From Hofstenia miamia (taxonomy: Eukaryota; Xenacoelomorpha; Acoela): DNA of 64,000 nucleotides. How positions within the stretch are numbered: position 1 is the first letter of the stretch; every line of letters starts with the position of its first letter. The notes beneath the pieces were generated by a model. That model saw nothing but the letters and a program-made list of their open reading frames with translations. It did not search any database and was not told the DNA's origin. The stretch is taken from the NCBI GenBank assembly GCA_004352715.1, contig SCFE01000004.1:444776-508775 (forward strand). Direction: 5' to 3'. A program made the position numbers and the translations under genes. This document shows positions 10,201-25,100 of the stretch, one piece after another.

Positions 10201-13200
10201 GTAGTAAGAAACAATCATTTCAAGCTTTTGAAGAAAATTTATACAAAGAAATTTGCATTGCAAATCAAACAACAAACTTAGTTATTATTATGGGTGATTA
10301 TAACCAAAATTATTTATGTGAAATTGAAAAAAGGAAAATTAACGATTTAATTGATGTCTTTAATATGGAAGTTCTGAATAAAAATATACCAACGCATATA
10401 AACTTTGTTAAGTCGTCTTTGATTGATTATATCATTACTGACATCTCAAGCATTAAGACTTATAAAGTTTTTGTTACAGATTTTTTCATATCAGACCATT
10501 TACTGATATGTGCAATATTGGATAACATAAAGACTCAAACAGATTCACTGATATATTCCACTAAAAGATTTTATTCAAAGAAATACTTTAACAACAAAAA
10601 TTTTTTGAAGGAATTGATCAACTTAAATTGGAATGATTATTACTTTGGCACAACAGTGGATCAAAAAATGATATTTATAATTGATAATTTAACAAGTATT
10701 TATCATAAGCTTTGTCCTATTATAAAGATTCAAAAACACAACGTAAAGAATAGTAACAAAACGTGGAAGATATGGATATCTAAAGAAACGAAAGAATGCA
10801 TTAGAAAAAAGCATAAGGCATATGCAATTTTTTGTCAAAACAGATCGAAAGCCAACTATGATCATTATAAAACATTAAGAAATAAAGCCTCAACAAAATG
10901 TAATTTTGATCTACAAGCTTTTTTACAAAAATCTTTTAATGAAAAAAAATCTATTAAACAAAAGTGGTCATTTATTTCGAATTTTTTAAATTTTAAAGAA
11001 GAAAATGAAATTCCTTATATAATAAATGATGATGGTGAATATATTACAAATGACAAAGAAATTAGTAATATTTTAAATGAAAGATTTGTGAAACTAGGAA
11101 TGAATGACAACCTAAATACAAAGTTCAAACATTTATATCATAAGCATCGCAATATTAGAAAACATGATGATCCCTATAAACCAAGATTTATTACATTAGT
11201 AGAATTTTACAAAGAAACAAAGAAAATTAATTGGAACAAAGCGAAAGGTCATTGTGAATTTCCTCCTTGGTTATTGAAAGGTGCCTTGTGTATTTTATTG
11301 AGACCTTTGTGTGACTTATTTAATCAATGCTTGGCAGAATCAACTTACCCTGATTACTTAAAAATTGCTAAAGTTACACCAATATATAAAAAGGGAAGAA
11401 AAGATCTTGCAGAAAATTACCGACCAATTTCAGTATTAACAATAATTAATAAAATATTTGAAAAATTTTTATTCAACCAAATTAACCTATATGTGGAACA
11501 AAATGAATTAATATCAAAACATCCGTTTGGATTTCAAAAAGATACCTCTACAAATGATGCCTTACTTTATGCTGTTGAAGACTGGAGATCAAAATTAGAT
11601 AGGAATGAAAAAAATATATAGCATCATTAGATATTTCGAAGGCATTTAATTCAATAAACCATTCTATTTTATTGGAAAAGTTAAAGCAGATTTATAATTT
11701 TAGTGATTCATTAATAGAATTATTAAATAGTTATTTAAGTAATAGATATCAGTATGTGAAACTCAACGAAGAAATATCAAATTCATTAGAAATAAACCAT
11801 GGAGTACCACAAGGATCAGTACTGGGTCCATTACTATTTAAGTTATATGTAAATGATATGGATCAGCACATTAATAGTAATCATGTACAATTTGCAGATG
11901 ATACTCTTATTTATTGTAATGATATTTTAAATTTACAGGAAAATGTTGAAAAATTGCAATCATTCTTTAATAATAATTTGTTAAAATTAAATATTGAAAA
12001 AACTATATTTATGGTAATTAAGAATAGAAGAAATGAATCAACATTAGAAAGTATTAAGATATGTAACAACATCATTCACGAATCACCAAAAATGAAATAT
12101 TTGGAAGTAGTAATTGATAATAAATTGAATTTTGAAGACGAGGCAAACAACATCATAAAGAAAATGGCGTATGGTATAAGATCAATTCAAAAAATTGGAA
12201 AGTTTATACCAATAGAATGGAAGGTAATACTCTTTCGATCACTTGTTTTATCCCATTTCTTGTACTCATCTTGTTTATTAACGAACTTAAATAAAAAGGC
12301 AAAATCGAAATTAGAGAAAGTATTTAAATGGGGAATAAACATAATTAGCAACAAAAATAAAAAAGAAATAATGTGTAAATATCATCTAAGATCATTAGAA
12401 GCTCTTCAAAATATTAGATGTTTATCGATATTTTGGAAAAGAAAATCGAACATTTCTAATCATTTAAATCAAAGAACAATTACATTTGGTAAAACTAAGT
12501 ATAATAGAAAAGTAATGAAGAACGGATTCCTAAATTATTCAATATCACTATGGAACAAACTGGATTACAGTACAAGAAGTGAAAAAAATTTTACAATATT
12601 TAAGAAGAAGTTGAAAAACATGATTACACAACAAAATATCAATTATCTGACTAATTATAGAATAAGATGTGCAACTCAAGAATAAGAAAAAATATTTATT
12701 AAGTTATATGTAGTTTATAAACTTAACCAAGAAACAAACATTTACTGACATAACTAAGCTCATATGAAGAAAGTTGCATTATTTATGTTCTTAAGTTTGT
12801 AAACTTAATACATGTATATGTACATGAGAACTTAAATATATGTTGTTGTTGTGGGATTTGAGTAATTTGGAAACATGAATGCTTACATTAAGAATCGAGG
12901 TTGATTTACATTGATTATATAAAAATATGAATTTGATAATAGTGTCGAACCATAAGGTGTGTTACCACTATCGACTTTTATCAGCATTTCTTTGTCGAAA
13001 ACACTGATTTTCTTATCATCCGATTTTTGTTAGAAAGATCACAGTTGATGATTTATACACAGTTTATAAATTATCCTTCTGATGGAAATTGAAAAATCGT
13101 CAGTGGGAACGATTTCCCAACTCCAATTATATTTTGATTGAAAGTAAAAGAAATAACAATCATCTGATCTATAATTGTTGACTTTGGAATGTAAACAATG

Positions 13201-16086
13201 CTTGCCTATTTTGAAGTTGAAATACTTTAATCACAATATCGGCGTTTTTAGAGTCGGTTCTCGACTTGAACTTTACAATTTGTTTCAAATAGCTATCTGA
13301 CTCAAGTTTTCGTATACTAAATATATTGATTGAAAGATGATAGCTATATAATTTCTAATTTAGCAAAAACATATTAATAACACCATGTGACAAAAAATTT
13401 TTTAGTTGTGTACCTTTTTAGGTGTTTCTGGTCAATTTGATATTGCTAAATACGAATTTGAGGTCATTTTTCAGTAGAAACCATGTTTTAAGAAATATGA
13501 AATTAAAGTTATTGCCTAAATAGATGATTGAATTTAGAAATAGGAAATTGTGTTATCATGGAAATACCAAAAATCCTCTATTAGCTTTTATAGTTCTACA
13601 TAAACTTCTAATTGTATTTTGATTCTAATTTCAGCATACGTTTTCTATTCATCCAGAAGCCACGACCAAAATTTAGTCTAAATGTGATCTTTTAATTAAT
13701 TTAATTGAGATATTACCAAGAAACTTAGCTTTTAGCAAACATTTCTTTATAGTGATCAAATAACTAAACATAGATTGGTTTCATTAATCTGAACCCACAG
13801 AAGGTATATGATGCCGAATTATACTCCTAATATGTTATATTCAGCATATTTTAATATGTTCTAGATATACCCACACTCATATAGATGGTCTCTTGAGTAG
13901 TTGGTGCAATTTTCTCTTTTTTCATCACTAAGCAATCAGGAAAAACAGTCTATTGGCATTTCAGAAAATGAACATTAGTAGATCATTCCTGGCAATATCT
14001 TCAATGTAGCAATGAAAATTTCAATTTGTTTCATGCTAAGATTTAGCCTTGCAACTTATATATTTAAATGTTTTTGAGAAGGATGATAGAGATCCTCAGA
14101 AGCACTATTAAATTGGTTCACGTATTGCTTGAAAGTTTTTGTAGGTTAGACATGTGTACTTTCATACCAGTAAATTTAAGTATTAGAGCTCAATGCTGTA
14201 AGGAATACGTTTACGAGATGTGTTGATTGCAGGGTATGCGAGAAATCCCTTACTTCATAGATAAAGATAACAGTAACTATTTTGGTTTCGCGATTCAGGC
14301 CAAATATGAAGAATAGGAAAATAGAAAAGCTGTTGATCTTCAACTAGCCAAGAAAATATTTCTAATATAAATTCTAAATTCCTTTATATCATTCAAAATA
14401 TATTTTTTGCCTCAACACTATATTTGTAATGAGTTGAGTTTTCAGAATATAATATCCATAAATGTAACAGAAAGAATTCACGCAGGTCTTGCATTATAGG
14501 AAGACGTGTGATTTGCAAAGAAAATATGAATAATATAGTCATAAGCACAGATCATGGTCGTTATGTAATATGCAAGAAGCATGAAAGTATGTCAAAAAAC
14601 CTCTTTCCCTATCCTGATACCCAATATGGCACATCATGACATTGAAACTGAGGTTAATGAACTATTGTTGGAAATGAGTAGCAGATAATGTTTCAGTGGC
14701 CCAATGCCTATGCCATTAACTCACAAATCAGTGCTATGTAGGCTTTGTAAAATTTAGAATACAAATTACTCAAAAACTATGGTTTTACGTGTAAGATAAT
14801 GTTCAAATTCGTAATTCTCGTCCCAAAATTAAGTAAAAACAATGAAACAATCATTCAACTGAATTTTATGTCACACGGTGTAATGATTCAAAGATTTTTT
14901 CTGAGCTTAGCTCACATGAGGGTCTTTGCTATCTTTTAAATATTTGCAAAATTCTTACAGTAACATATATTGTATGCAATGAAAAGTAAGCAAATGGACG
15001 CATTTCTTCCCACATCCATATTTAGGAAACTTATGTGACAGGAAATAGACCAAATGTCCTAGGAAGATGGTCTTGTAAACCTGAAACTGAAATGAAGTAC
15101 TTACGTGAATCATTTCTTTGATTGGAAGGCATTTCTGGGCAATATCGCTGCTAACACATTGAAAGGAATACAGTGTAATTTCACACATAATTATGTAGTT
15201 TGCAATGATGACCAAGTATACCATATAGTAAAATATTTTTCCAAATATCACTAAAACTATAAGCCAAAACTTCAGGTGAAAGAGTGTAAATCTAGAATAT
15301 ATGAAGTAAATATATTGTGATATCACAACTTTTAATAACACTATTTACCTTATTAATAAATTATATATATATATATATACGGGCTTTGGATACATTATTT
15401 GAAAATATCTACAAGGCGCTGAATACAAAAAAATATATGCGGGCGCTGGATACGGGTCCAAAAAATTTTTTTTTGAAAAAATAGAAACTCATATATAAGA
15501 AATTAGACCGCTATTCCAAATGAGCAATATAAAAATTTTTGGATAAAATGAATTATTCTGTCTTTCCATCAAAAAGGCGCTGGATGCTATGGAAAATCCG
15601 ATAGTGCTGGCGGTGGATACAAATCACATAGTATCTAGAGACCGTATATATATATATATATATATATATANNNNNNNNNNNNNNNNNNNNNNNNNNNNNN
15701 NNNNNNNNNNNNNNNNNNNNNNNNNNNNNNNNNNNNNNNNNNNNNNNNNNNNNNNNNNNNNNNNNNNNNNNNNNNNNNNNNNNNNNNNNNNNNNNNNNNN
15801 NNNNNNNNNNNNNNNNNNNNNNNNNNNNNNNNATATATATGTATACAAAATTTTAAAATATTTACAAAAAAATATTCGGGCTGTAAATACTATTGCGGGG
15901 GCTCTGGACATGGGTCAAATTTTTTTTGCATTAAGGTGAAATTCATTCACAAAAAATTCGACCCCCATTCCTTCTATATGGGCGAATTTAATTATTTTGG
16001 ATCTCCATCTAAGCAACTCTGAATACTACGGAAATTACAAACGTCATAGTAGCCAGAGCTCATTATATATATATAATCGAAATAAC

Positions 16087-16139
<53 letters not shown>

Positions 16140-19100
16140 TGGCGTCGCGTCTTTTAGGGGCCCCACTAGAAATTCTTTTAAAAACATAATTAGAACTCTA
16201 AATAATTGAGTAGAATACAAATTTGAATATTTTGAAGTGATTGAACTTAAATAATACGTTTTTAAAGCATATTAATTAGGAAACTGCTACGGCCGTGTGA
16301 ACCACGATATCTATCAAGAAACGACGGAGCTAGATTTAATAATGCAATCGCTTAATAGCCAATCAACAAAGAGCAAGGGCCAGTCGATCTGGGCCCGTTA
16401 ATAAAATGAATGTTGTTAAAGATTTCTTCATATTCACACGTCGCGTACGAAATAATTGCTTTTCGTGGGGCCTTTTGCGATGGGCCCTTTGGGAATATCA
16501 TTGGCTAACAAAGAATTGTATTTTCAAAGCTCAGCATTTTGTATATCCTAAAACATATTGTGATTTAGAATTCGTTCAACTGCTGCTAATTTAATGTTGG
16601 ATTTATATAGTCTTTCCTTAAATTTAATTGGACCTCAATAATTTGATATAAGTAAAAAAATGTAAAATTTATTTATGGTTTTCATCTAGAAAATCATTTT
16701 GTCTCTTCTCATAGCTTGCGTGCAGAGATGTATAATATTGTTTTTGTGGTGAAATTGGATTTTTACGCCGATTTAAAATTTAGGAATTTACTATGTCGTA
16801 TTAATAATTTTTTTCTACTTATACTTATAGTAACTGACACGTAATCCAATTCCCACCGCTGTGTCTGACTTGCTCGATTACGAAATCCAGATCAAACTCG
16901 AATATACAGAAATCTACTATACATGCAATAAAATTAAACAATCGTTCAAAATAACGCACAATTTATTCTCGTGATTTCTTGAGGTTTTCTAATTTGACCG
17001 ATCAAAATGCTTGGTCACTTACTTTCAATCTATGACAAATTAATGCACTAGGTATGAGAAAATTTTACGTACGTTGTGCCTACAATATGTAACTATTAAG
17101 TGTTTGAAATATTGTGTCTAATTATTCCCCTATGAACTTACTTTTAATTCAAGATAAGGTTTCTGACGACCGCGAATTTTGTGGATAATGCTTTATTACT
17201 ACNAATTGTACTAAAGTGGCAATTGTAAATTGACAGGCTTTACTTTAAGTTAAAGTATGTACATTTTCAGGAAATATACATTTTAACGAAAATTGTTTAG
17301 TCACTTTATTTGATACAGAGAAGGGGGGGGGTGATGTGTATTTCTATACACATAGGCAAGATTTATAAATATTCACTATGTTGAAATTCAAATGCGCCAA
17401 CAAAATTTTAGTAGATTAACTATCAGCATAATGAAGTGCGCACTCAAGCAAAAGCTGTCTTAGCTTTCTTTTTAACAGGATATCATTCTCCGGTAAGAAT
17501 ACAATGGATGTTAAGAAATTCCGAAGTTTGGTAGGAACCATAATATGGACTTCTACGATAATTTACCAATGTAGAAGTCCATGTCCTCCGCAGTTGAATT
17601 TGATTTTGGGGAAGCCAATATAAGCTGATCTGACGAACGAAAATCACGATTTGGTGTGTATAATTGAAGTAATTCGGCTAAATTTTTAGGTTCGTGGATG
17701 TAGCTTATTCTATGGATAGTAATATGACCTTATAACCAACTCTCTCTTTTATTGGTAACATGTTTAACTTCTTCAGCAATGCTAGAGTGGAAAATTTCTT
17801 AGATTTTCGGAAAATTCACTTGCTGCAAAATTTAGTATGGACTGCAAGACTTTGTGTAAATTATGGAACTACCGATTAAGAGGGCGCTTCCATAATCCAG
17901 ATCTGGCAATACAATAGAGTTTACTAGAGTATCTGTTGACGCAACAGTTAAGTAATGTCGAATCCTCATAATATTTCGCGGGTAATATAATGCAGTTACT
18001 CTAATTACTCTTATTCACTTGTATATTCATGTTTAAATCTGTATCAAAGAAGANTTATACTTATAGTAACTGACACGTAATCCAATTCCCACCGCTGTGT
18101 CTGACTTGCTCGATTACGAAATCCAGATCAAACTCGAATATACAGAAATCTACTATACATGCAATAAAATTAAACAATCGTTCAAAATAACGCACAATTT
18201 ATTCTCGTGATTTCTTGAGGTTTTCTAATTTGACCGATCAAAATGCTTGGTCACTTACTTTCAATCTATGACAAATTAATGCACTAGGTATGAGAAAATT
18301 TTACGTACGTTGTGCCTACAATATGTAACTATTAAGTGTTTGAAATATTGTGTCTAATTATTCCCCTATGAACTTACTTTTAATTCAAGATAAGGTTTCT
18401 GACGACCGCGAATTTTGTGGATAATGCTTTATTACTACAAAGCCGTCCTCACCCGTTGTGTATTTACACTAGAACCGTGTTACAATACTTTAGCAAATTT
18501 GCGTTTAGCTTTACTTTCTACTCAGGTTCAATGTTCACTTGTGGGAAAACTACGTTTATTTAATTTAACCCTTTTACAAATGTTTGTTTCATTAGAGAAG
18601 AACTTCGCAAACGAATCACTGTTCAAATTCCCAAGTTTTCGGTATAAACTCAAAGCTTTATTTAAAATCGTAGTAGGACGAATGTTTTTATGGAAAACTG
18701 ATAGATGTTGAACTTCAATAAAATGGAAACTTCAATTTACTTTGTTCAAAGATTTCCCTAGTATATTCCTAATGTCTTTTCTTTTTGAGTTTTACGCTTA
18801 CAAAAGAAACGCTTAACTTGTTAAAGTTTTAAGAATAAATTTTCCCTAAAGCTATGCTTTACTAATTCAATTTGAAACGATATTTGCTATTTGAAATTAA
18901 TATCGATCAAAAATAAAACCTTTTCTAGCTGATTTTATTTTAACACAAATAATATATTTGTACAAATACAGATGAACATGTATAGTTAAAAAACTGAAAA
19001 GGTTAAAGACTAAGTGGCACATTTCTAATTTATCAAATCAAATCCAAGTGCAAATGTTTACCTGATGCGCTTTCAATCCAAGCATAGGGAACACAACCAA

Positions 19101-22100
19101 AATTAGCAATAAATGATACGAACTATCTTTAGAGAGAGAGGTAGTTCTTATAGAATCAGACGGGGTTTACTCTGTGTTTTCTTAAATTTCTTTGGGTTTT
19201 ATAAACGAGATGACGACACCATCTAACTGATTGGATAGCCAAATGGTCTTAATAATTTTATTCCAAAAATAGAGGCGTTTGGGTAGTTGGAATGCATTAG
19301 CGGTGCCTCCTTAGTTTTGCCTGTTTCCTGAAGGAAATAATAGTTTTACCGCTGAATTCCTTTGAAAATTGGTTGTAACAACTTGAGAAATCATTGAGCC
19401 TCCATCCCATATGAAAGCAGCACTTATAAACAAAACATTTGCCTTGTAGTTAAGTTCAGCTCTAACTCAAGTGTGGTACCTTCCATTAACAGTATTAAAT
19501 CTATGAAACATAAAATTATTTTCCTTCCAAAAAATTTAGGAATCGAGACTTAAGAATTACGAAAAAGTTTTAGAATTACGAATTTATCATACATTTTTGA
19601 AATTCCATTTTCATCACATTTTGTAATATTTTATAAAAAATGTATTATCTAAAATTTTTTGGCTGCAAAAAAACTTTAAATGTGTTTCTACATATTGCTA
19701 ATTTGAACGAAATTATTTCAGAATGAAATATTCCTTTCCTAATCATATGAATAACATCTTCATTGGCGGCTTTAATAGATCAGAATTCTTTGTTTGGAAT
19801 AATATCTGTTTATTCAGAGTATTAAGAGTAAGTTTTTCTGTAAGCCGCAAAATGTGCTTCTGCAAATCTACAAAATTATTGTAAATAACTTATTTATACA
19901 TTTTTGAACTATTGGAAAGTATTGTTTTGACAATCATTCATTGAGAACCTCTACCCCTGCTTGCATGCATTCTTGAATACATAGAAATTTACTACTGACT
20001 ATAGTTATCTTGATTTCACATTGCAAAATATACACAGGTGCACATAAAATAATGTTGAATTAACATAAAATTAATGCTTTGGAAAATTTTATATCAAGTT
20101 GCTCCTGATTCAAAATTTTCCAAGCTACACAGATATATATATATATATATATAAAATCATTAAAATAACAGCTGATGCAGTTTATGTTTTGGCACATATT
20201 TTTCTTGTTGATATTTTGGCACTGTAATAAATTATTTAATAATTTAAAGCAAGAGGACATTGCATTATGAAAGTATACAACTTAACTTCATGAGAAAATT
20301 TTAATCTAATGTTTGTAAGGTTTGAATGCAAGAAAATCATATTTTCTAACAGAAAGCTAGTTTCAACAGAACAGCGTGATGTCCCACAAATAACCAAAAA
20401 ATGTATAGCTGAATCAGTAATTCATTGCTGGCAAATAGTTATGATATGAGACGATTATTAGAAATTCTAGGGTAATATCACCAGGTGAATGCAAAATCTA
20501 AGATGCCAAATGTACATTTTTGTTTTCATGAATAGAAGAATATGAATATTTAGTGTTTCCAATCAATTCGATACTTACAATTGCTTAAGGGGAATAGGGG
20601 AGAGTAATTTACAACACACTATGAGTAATAGGCCTAGAAATAATAAATCATATTTTACTGCTCCTAAATATTTAGGAGCTGATTTAGTCGCAAAATTTAT
20701 TTGGATTATAAATGTGACAAAAATGCAAAGAAAATGAATCTGATTTTTTCTCTTTTAAAATGTGCATAACAACAGTAATATAGCAATATTCAAGGATTTG
20801 ACATTTACTCATTACTTTTTCTCATTTATAGTTTGGGATAATGGGGTGTCATTTAAGAAACCAAAGATCTGTTGCAGAGAATCGCTAAACGAACAATGTG
20901 CCAAAAATAAATAAAAAATAAATAAAATCAGTAATGGTTAGATGCGACAATTAGTGTAGAAGCAATCATTTCATATCCTAAGGGTTGTAGCGGAAACTTG
21001 TAAAAAATCATTTGTCATAAAAAGCACTTGTCCCTTATAGCTTGTTGTGGTGCTATAACACTTAATTTTTTATCACCTTTAAATATAATGAATCACTATG
21101 TACGTAGAAATGAATTGTATCACCTTATAATTTTCAAAATAAAAGAAATATAAAGGAATTTTGCTTATAGCAATTACATTCACAAAATTTTACCTTCTGC
21201 ACTCCAAATATTATTATGTTAAGAAGACAATGAATTGAAAAGGTGAAATAATTTTTCTTAAATCACAAAAAATTATTTTTAGGACTTTTAATTGGAAGTT
21301 TATTATAAATTTTTATATGCACACATGAAGCTATTCAACAATTCAGTAGTAAAGTAAGGTATACACAATCAATGCTAGTCTATTGCGCAATAAGTACCAG
21401 TAATACAAGAATTGCCAATTATATTATGTTAAGAATTAGATATTCATAATACATACGAAAAATTATCAAACTTGAGTATTTAACACTAGAAAAGTAACAA
21501 TAGAGCAAAATGACTTTTAAGCATTTTTTGCTTGCTTCATTATTCATTCTCCAAAAATACTAGCAGGTACATATACTTCTAATTATGTTGATAATCGCAT
21601 TGCATTTGCAATTTGTAGAAATTTTGTTTCTATTTCATAGTCAATAAAATGTAAATTATTCTCTAGGGTAATCGCTGTTCTATTGTTAAATTCTTTGCGT
21701 TTAGGTATAATATTTGTCATAAACATACGGTGTATCAATTTTATACTGAAAAAAGCAGAGCTGACAATACTTTGATTGAAGAATGCCTATTGCAGCAAAG
21801 CTTGTAAGTGATGCAGCAAACCAGAAAATAACTAAGGTAAACAACCATCTAAATGTAAAATAAATGTTAATATTAATATTTTATATACCCTAGTTTAAAT
21901 TGGAATGCTGAATTCATTTCTTTTGTTACTTCAGATTTTTTGCATTTCCATAAAACCTAAAATTACAAGTATGGGTAACCATAATTTATTCAAATTAAAA
22001 TAAATATATACTATGACTTCCTTATTTATATAAATTTATTAATACTTGTAGTTTACAATTTGTCTTAATTTTAATGCATTCGATTTTGATTTGAATGGCT

Positions 22101-25100
22101 TATCTTGTAAATTGATTGCAGTAAGTTTGAGTTTGAATGCATTCGTATTTAAATCAATGTGTAAAAGTTGTAGAATATATTCATATGGTAAATAGTGATA
22201 AATTGAATGGGTTAAATAACATCTCTAAATTCCACGTTCATAAGTTTGCTTAAAAAATGTCTTATATAATCAATTATTTAACTTTGGTGAAATTTTCATT
22301 CAGTAAACATTTAGTTTAGTTTGAGTTATATTCAGGAATGTAGTGCACGTCCCAATAGGGTATCAGACTTTCGATTGAGAAGCAAACGATTCGAAAATAT
22401 TTTGGAGCATTACAGCAACAACTAAATTCTATATTTACAAATGAATATAAAATTAACAATTGTGGTTCGATTGAGAACAGGACTGCAATTTAATCTGAAA
22501 TTTCCAAAAGTGAATTCGCCTGACAAATCTAATTTGCATGGATTAGCATTCATTTTAATACATGTAAAACATGTTAGATAAAATTGGATAAGAGATTCTT
22601 TATTCAGATAAATGTTGACATTTAAATAACTGATAATTTATCTGAATAGCATTAATAAATTCACACAACACATGTGCAACAATTACATAAATTACAAAAA
22701 CAAATCTTCCAGCCTATTAATAAGTTACTATATTACTATTTTAATAACAAATTATCGCATTGTCATCCTTTTACAGCTTGTATTCTAGCAATGATTTAAC
22801 AGAANNNNNNNNNNNNNNNNNNNNNNNNNNNNNNNNNNNNNNNNNNNNNNNNNNNNNNNNNNNNNNNNNNNNNNNNNNNNNNNNNNNNNNNNNNNNNNNN
22901 NNNNNNNNNNNNNNNNNNNNNNNNNNNNNNNNNNNNNNNNNNNNNNNNNNNNNNNNNNNNNNNNNNNNNNNNNNNNNNNNNNNNNNNNNNNNNNNNNNNN
23001 NNNNNNNNNNNNNNNNNNNNNNNNNNNNNNNNNNNNNNNNNNNNNNNNNNNNNNNNNNNNNNNNNNNNNNNNNNNNNNNNNNNNNNNNNNNNNNNNNNNN
23101 NNNNNNNNNNNNNNNNNNNNNNNNNNNNNNNNNNNNNNNNNNNNNNNNNNNNNNNNNNNNNNNNNNNNNNNNNNNNNNNNNNNNNNNNNNNNNNNNNNNN
23201 NNNNNNNNNNNNNNNNNNNNNNNNNNNNNNNNNNNNNNNNNNNNNNNNNNNNNNNNNNNNNNNNNNNNNNNNNNNNNNNNNNNNNNNNNNNNNNNNNNNN
23301 NNNNNNNNNNNNNNNNNNNNNNNNNNNNNNNNNNNNNNNNNNNNNNNNNNNNNNNNNNNNNNNNNNNNNNNNNNNNNNNNNNNNNNNNNNNNNNNNNNNN
23401 NNNNNNNNNNNNNNNNNNNNNNNNNNNNNNNNNNNNNNNNNNNNNNNNNNNNNNNNNNNNNNNNNNNNNNNNNNNNNNNNNNNNNNNNNNNNNNNNNNNN
23501 NNNNNNNNNNNNNNNNNNNNNNNNNNNNNNNNNNNNNNNNNNNNNNNNNNNNNNNNNNNNNNNNNNNNNNNNNNNNNNNNNNNNNNNNNNNNNNNNNNNN
23601 NNNNNNNNNNNNNNNNNNNNNNNNNNNNNNNNNNNNNNNNNNNNNNNNNNNNNNNNNNNNNNNNNNNNNNNNNNNNNNNNNNNNNNNNNNNNNNNNNNNN
23701 NNNNNNNNNNNNNNNNNNNNNNNNNNNNNNNNNNNNNNNNNNNNNNNNNNNNNNNNNNNNNNNNNNNNNNNNNNNNNNNNNNNNNNNNNNNNNNNNNNNN
23801 NNNNTATATATATATATATATATATATATGTAAATATGTTGTAAATATGTATGTATAAAAAATGTATGGCACATGGCAAACAAAAAAGTTATTAAGGATA
23901 CAATTCAGAGAACAACAATGTTTTCCTTAAAATGAATTTTAAATTCCGATTAATATATGAAGGAAATTTAATGACTAGTGCATAGTTCAAAATATTAGAC
24001 AACATATGATAACAAAATGTATAGTAAAATCTTAACTAAACCTTGTCAAGTGTATTTCCAAGAAATGTCCCGTTGTAGCGATAATAGAATAAACCATATA
24101 TATATGACATAAAATTCAATATATCTGGAATCTCGTACGCAATAAAGATATTTGAATAGCTGGAAAACTTCCCACATGTATAGTTGGCCTAAAGATAAAT
24201 ATTAGGTGTTAGTGAAAGGAGCTTAAGTAATTCCTACAACTACAATTCACTAAAGATTGAGATAAAATTAATTTTTTTTAATTTAGTAATATATATGTTC
24301 ACCAAGATTGATTATTTAATAATTATCAATATTTAAAATACTATAGGAAGTATTGAAGTTAAAAAACCAAAATGCAAATTCAGAAATTTTTGATAAAAAT
24401 TTTTTATATAATTAGCAATGATTGGATTAACAATTGGCATCATAACATGCTGTTGGCAAGTTTGCTAAGTTAGGCATGAATTATTAAATAAAAAATCCCT
24501 TGAAACAAAATTTTAAGAAATTTAGTAATTTTATAATATTGTTAGAGTAATAATTAAATTAATTTGCTCTAATGGTGTTCTAGGCAGTCAGGCAATTTCA
24601 TATGGTAAAAATGGATTTTTGCAAATTGACTCATCGTTTTCTTTGTTATAGCAATTTATAACTTACCTGATTTAAGCTAATAATGAAAAATGTACCTGTT
24701 CAACAGGGGTGAATTTCTGAGTTACTGCAACCATGTTCCCTGCATAACCAAGTATAAGTACTGTTGTGCAACTGATTGGGAAGATTATGTTAATGCATGC
24801 AAAAACCTTTCTATGGCGATAGTTGTCAGTACCGAAAGGCATCCATCCAAGCTAGGTTATTTATTCAATATTTGAAGTTTTTCATTTACATCCAAAAATA
24901 TTTGCAATTGGTATGATTTACATATCATATATCAAAACAATTATAGCATGTCGACAATATTGACCTTTTAAGAAATATTTATAATTAAAAACTCAAAATT
25001 ACAAAATTATCCAGAGCATACCATTGTCAATAGAAAGTGAAAGCACTTGATGATGAGATACCTGCTTAATGAAGAATTATTTTCGAAATCATCACAAATG

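Larger units (their letters stand above)
9225..12860 (+). mobile_element. Jockey/CR1-type LINE, nearly full length
   Basis: Two overlapping ORFs on the plus strand are typical of this group: ORF1 with zinc knuckles, and ORF2 with AP endonuclease and reverse transcriptase. The 5' end lies within 50 bases of exon F of the minus-strand gene, so there is almost no 5' UTR and the copy is probably slightly 5' truncated. The 3' end is near 12850, where a short TTG repeat (TGTTGTTGTTG) follows the 3' UTR. Lesions are one in-frame TAG and one frameshift in ORF2. It lies antisense in the E-F intron. Exact ends were not confirmed by a target duplication. Confidence 0.8.

Noticed and set aside
14300-14620. 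Hydrophobic minus-strand frame (LMTILFIFSLQITRLPIM)
   Set aside because: No AG acceptor lies between its upstream stop and the hydrophobic part, so it cannot be spliced in as read.
18415-18711. 98-codon plus-strand frame
   Set aside because: It begins inside the artefactually duplicated 384 bases and shows no family features or splice support.
22380-22470. Candidate exon between C and D on the minus strand (RIVCFSIESLIPYWD)
   Set aside because: The incoming phase and a weak donor (GTGCAC) do not fit the neighbours, and the missing exon may be in the gap.
24690-24875. Plus-strand frame of 61 codons with many Cys
   Set aside because: It is the antisense of exon B of the receptor-like gene, which has splice sites, a TM helix and matching phases.
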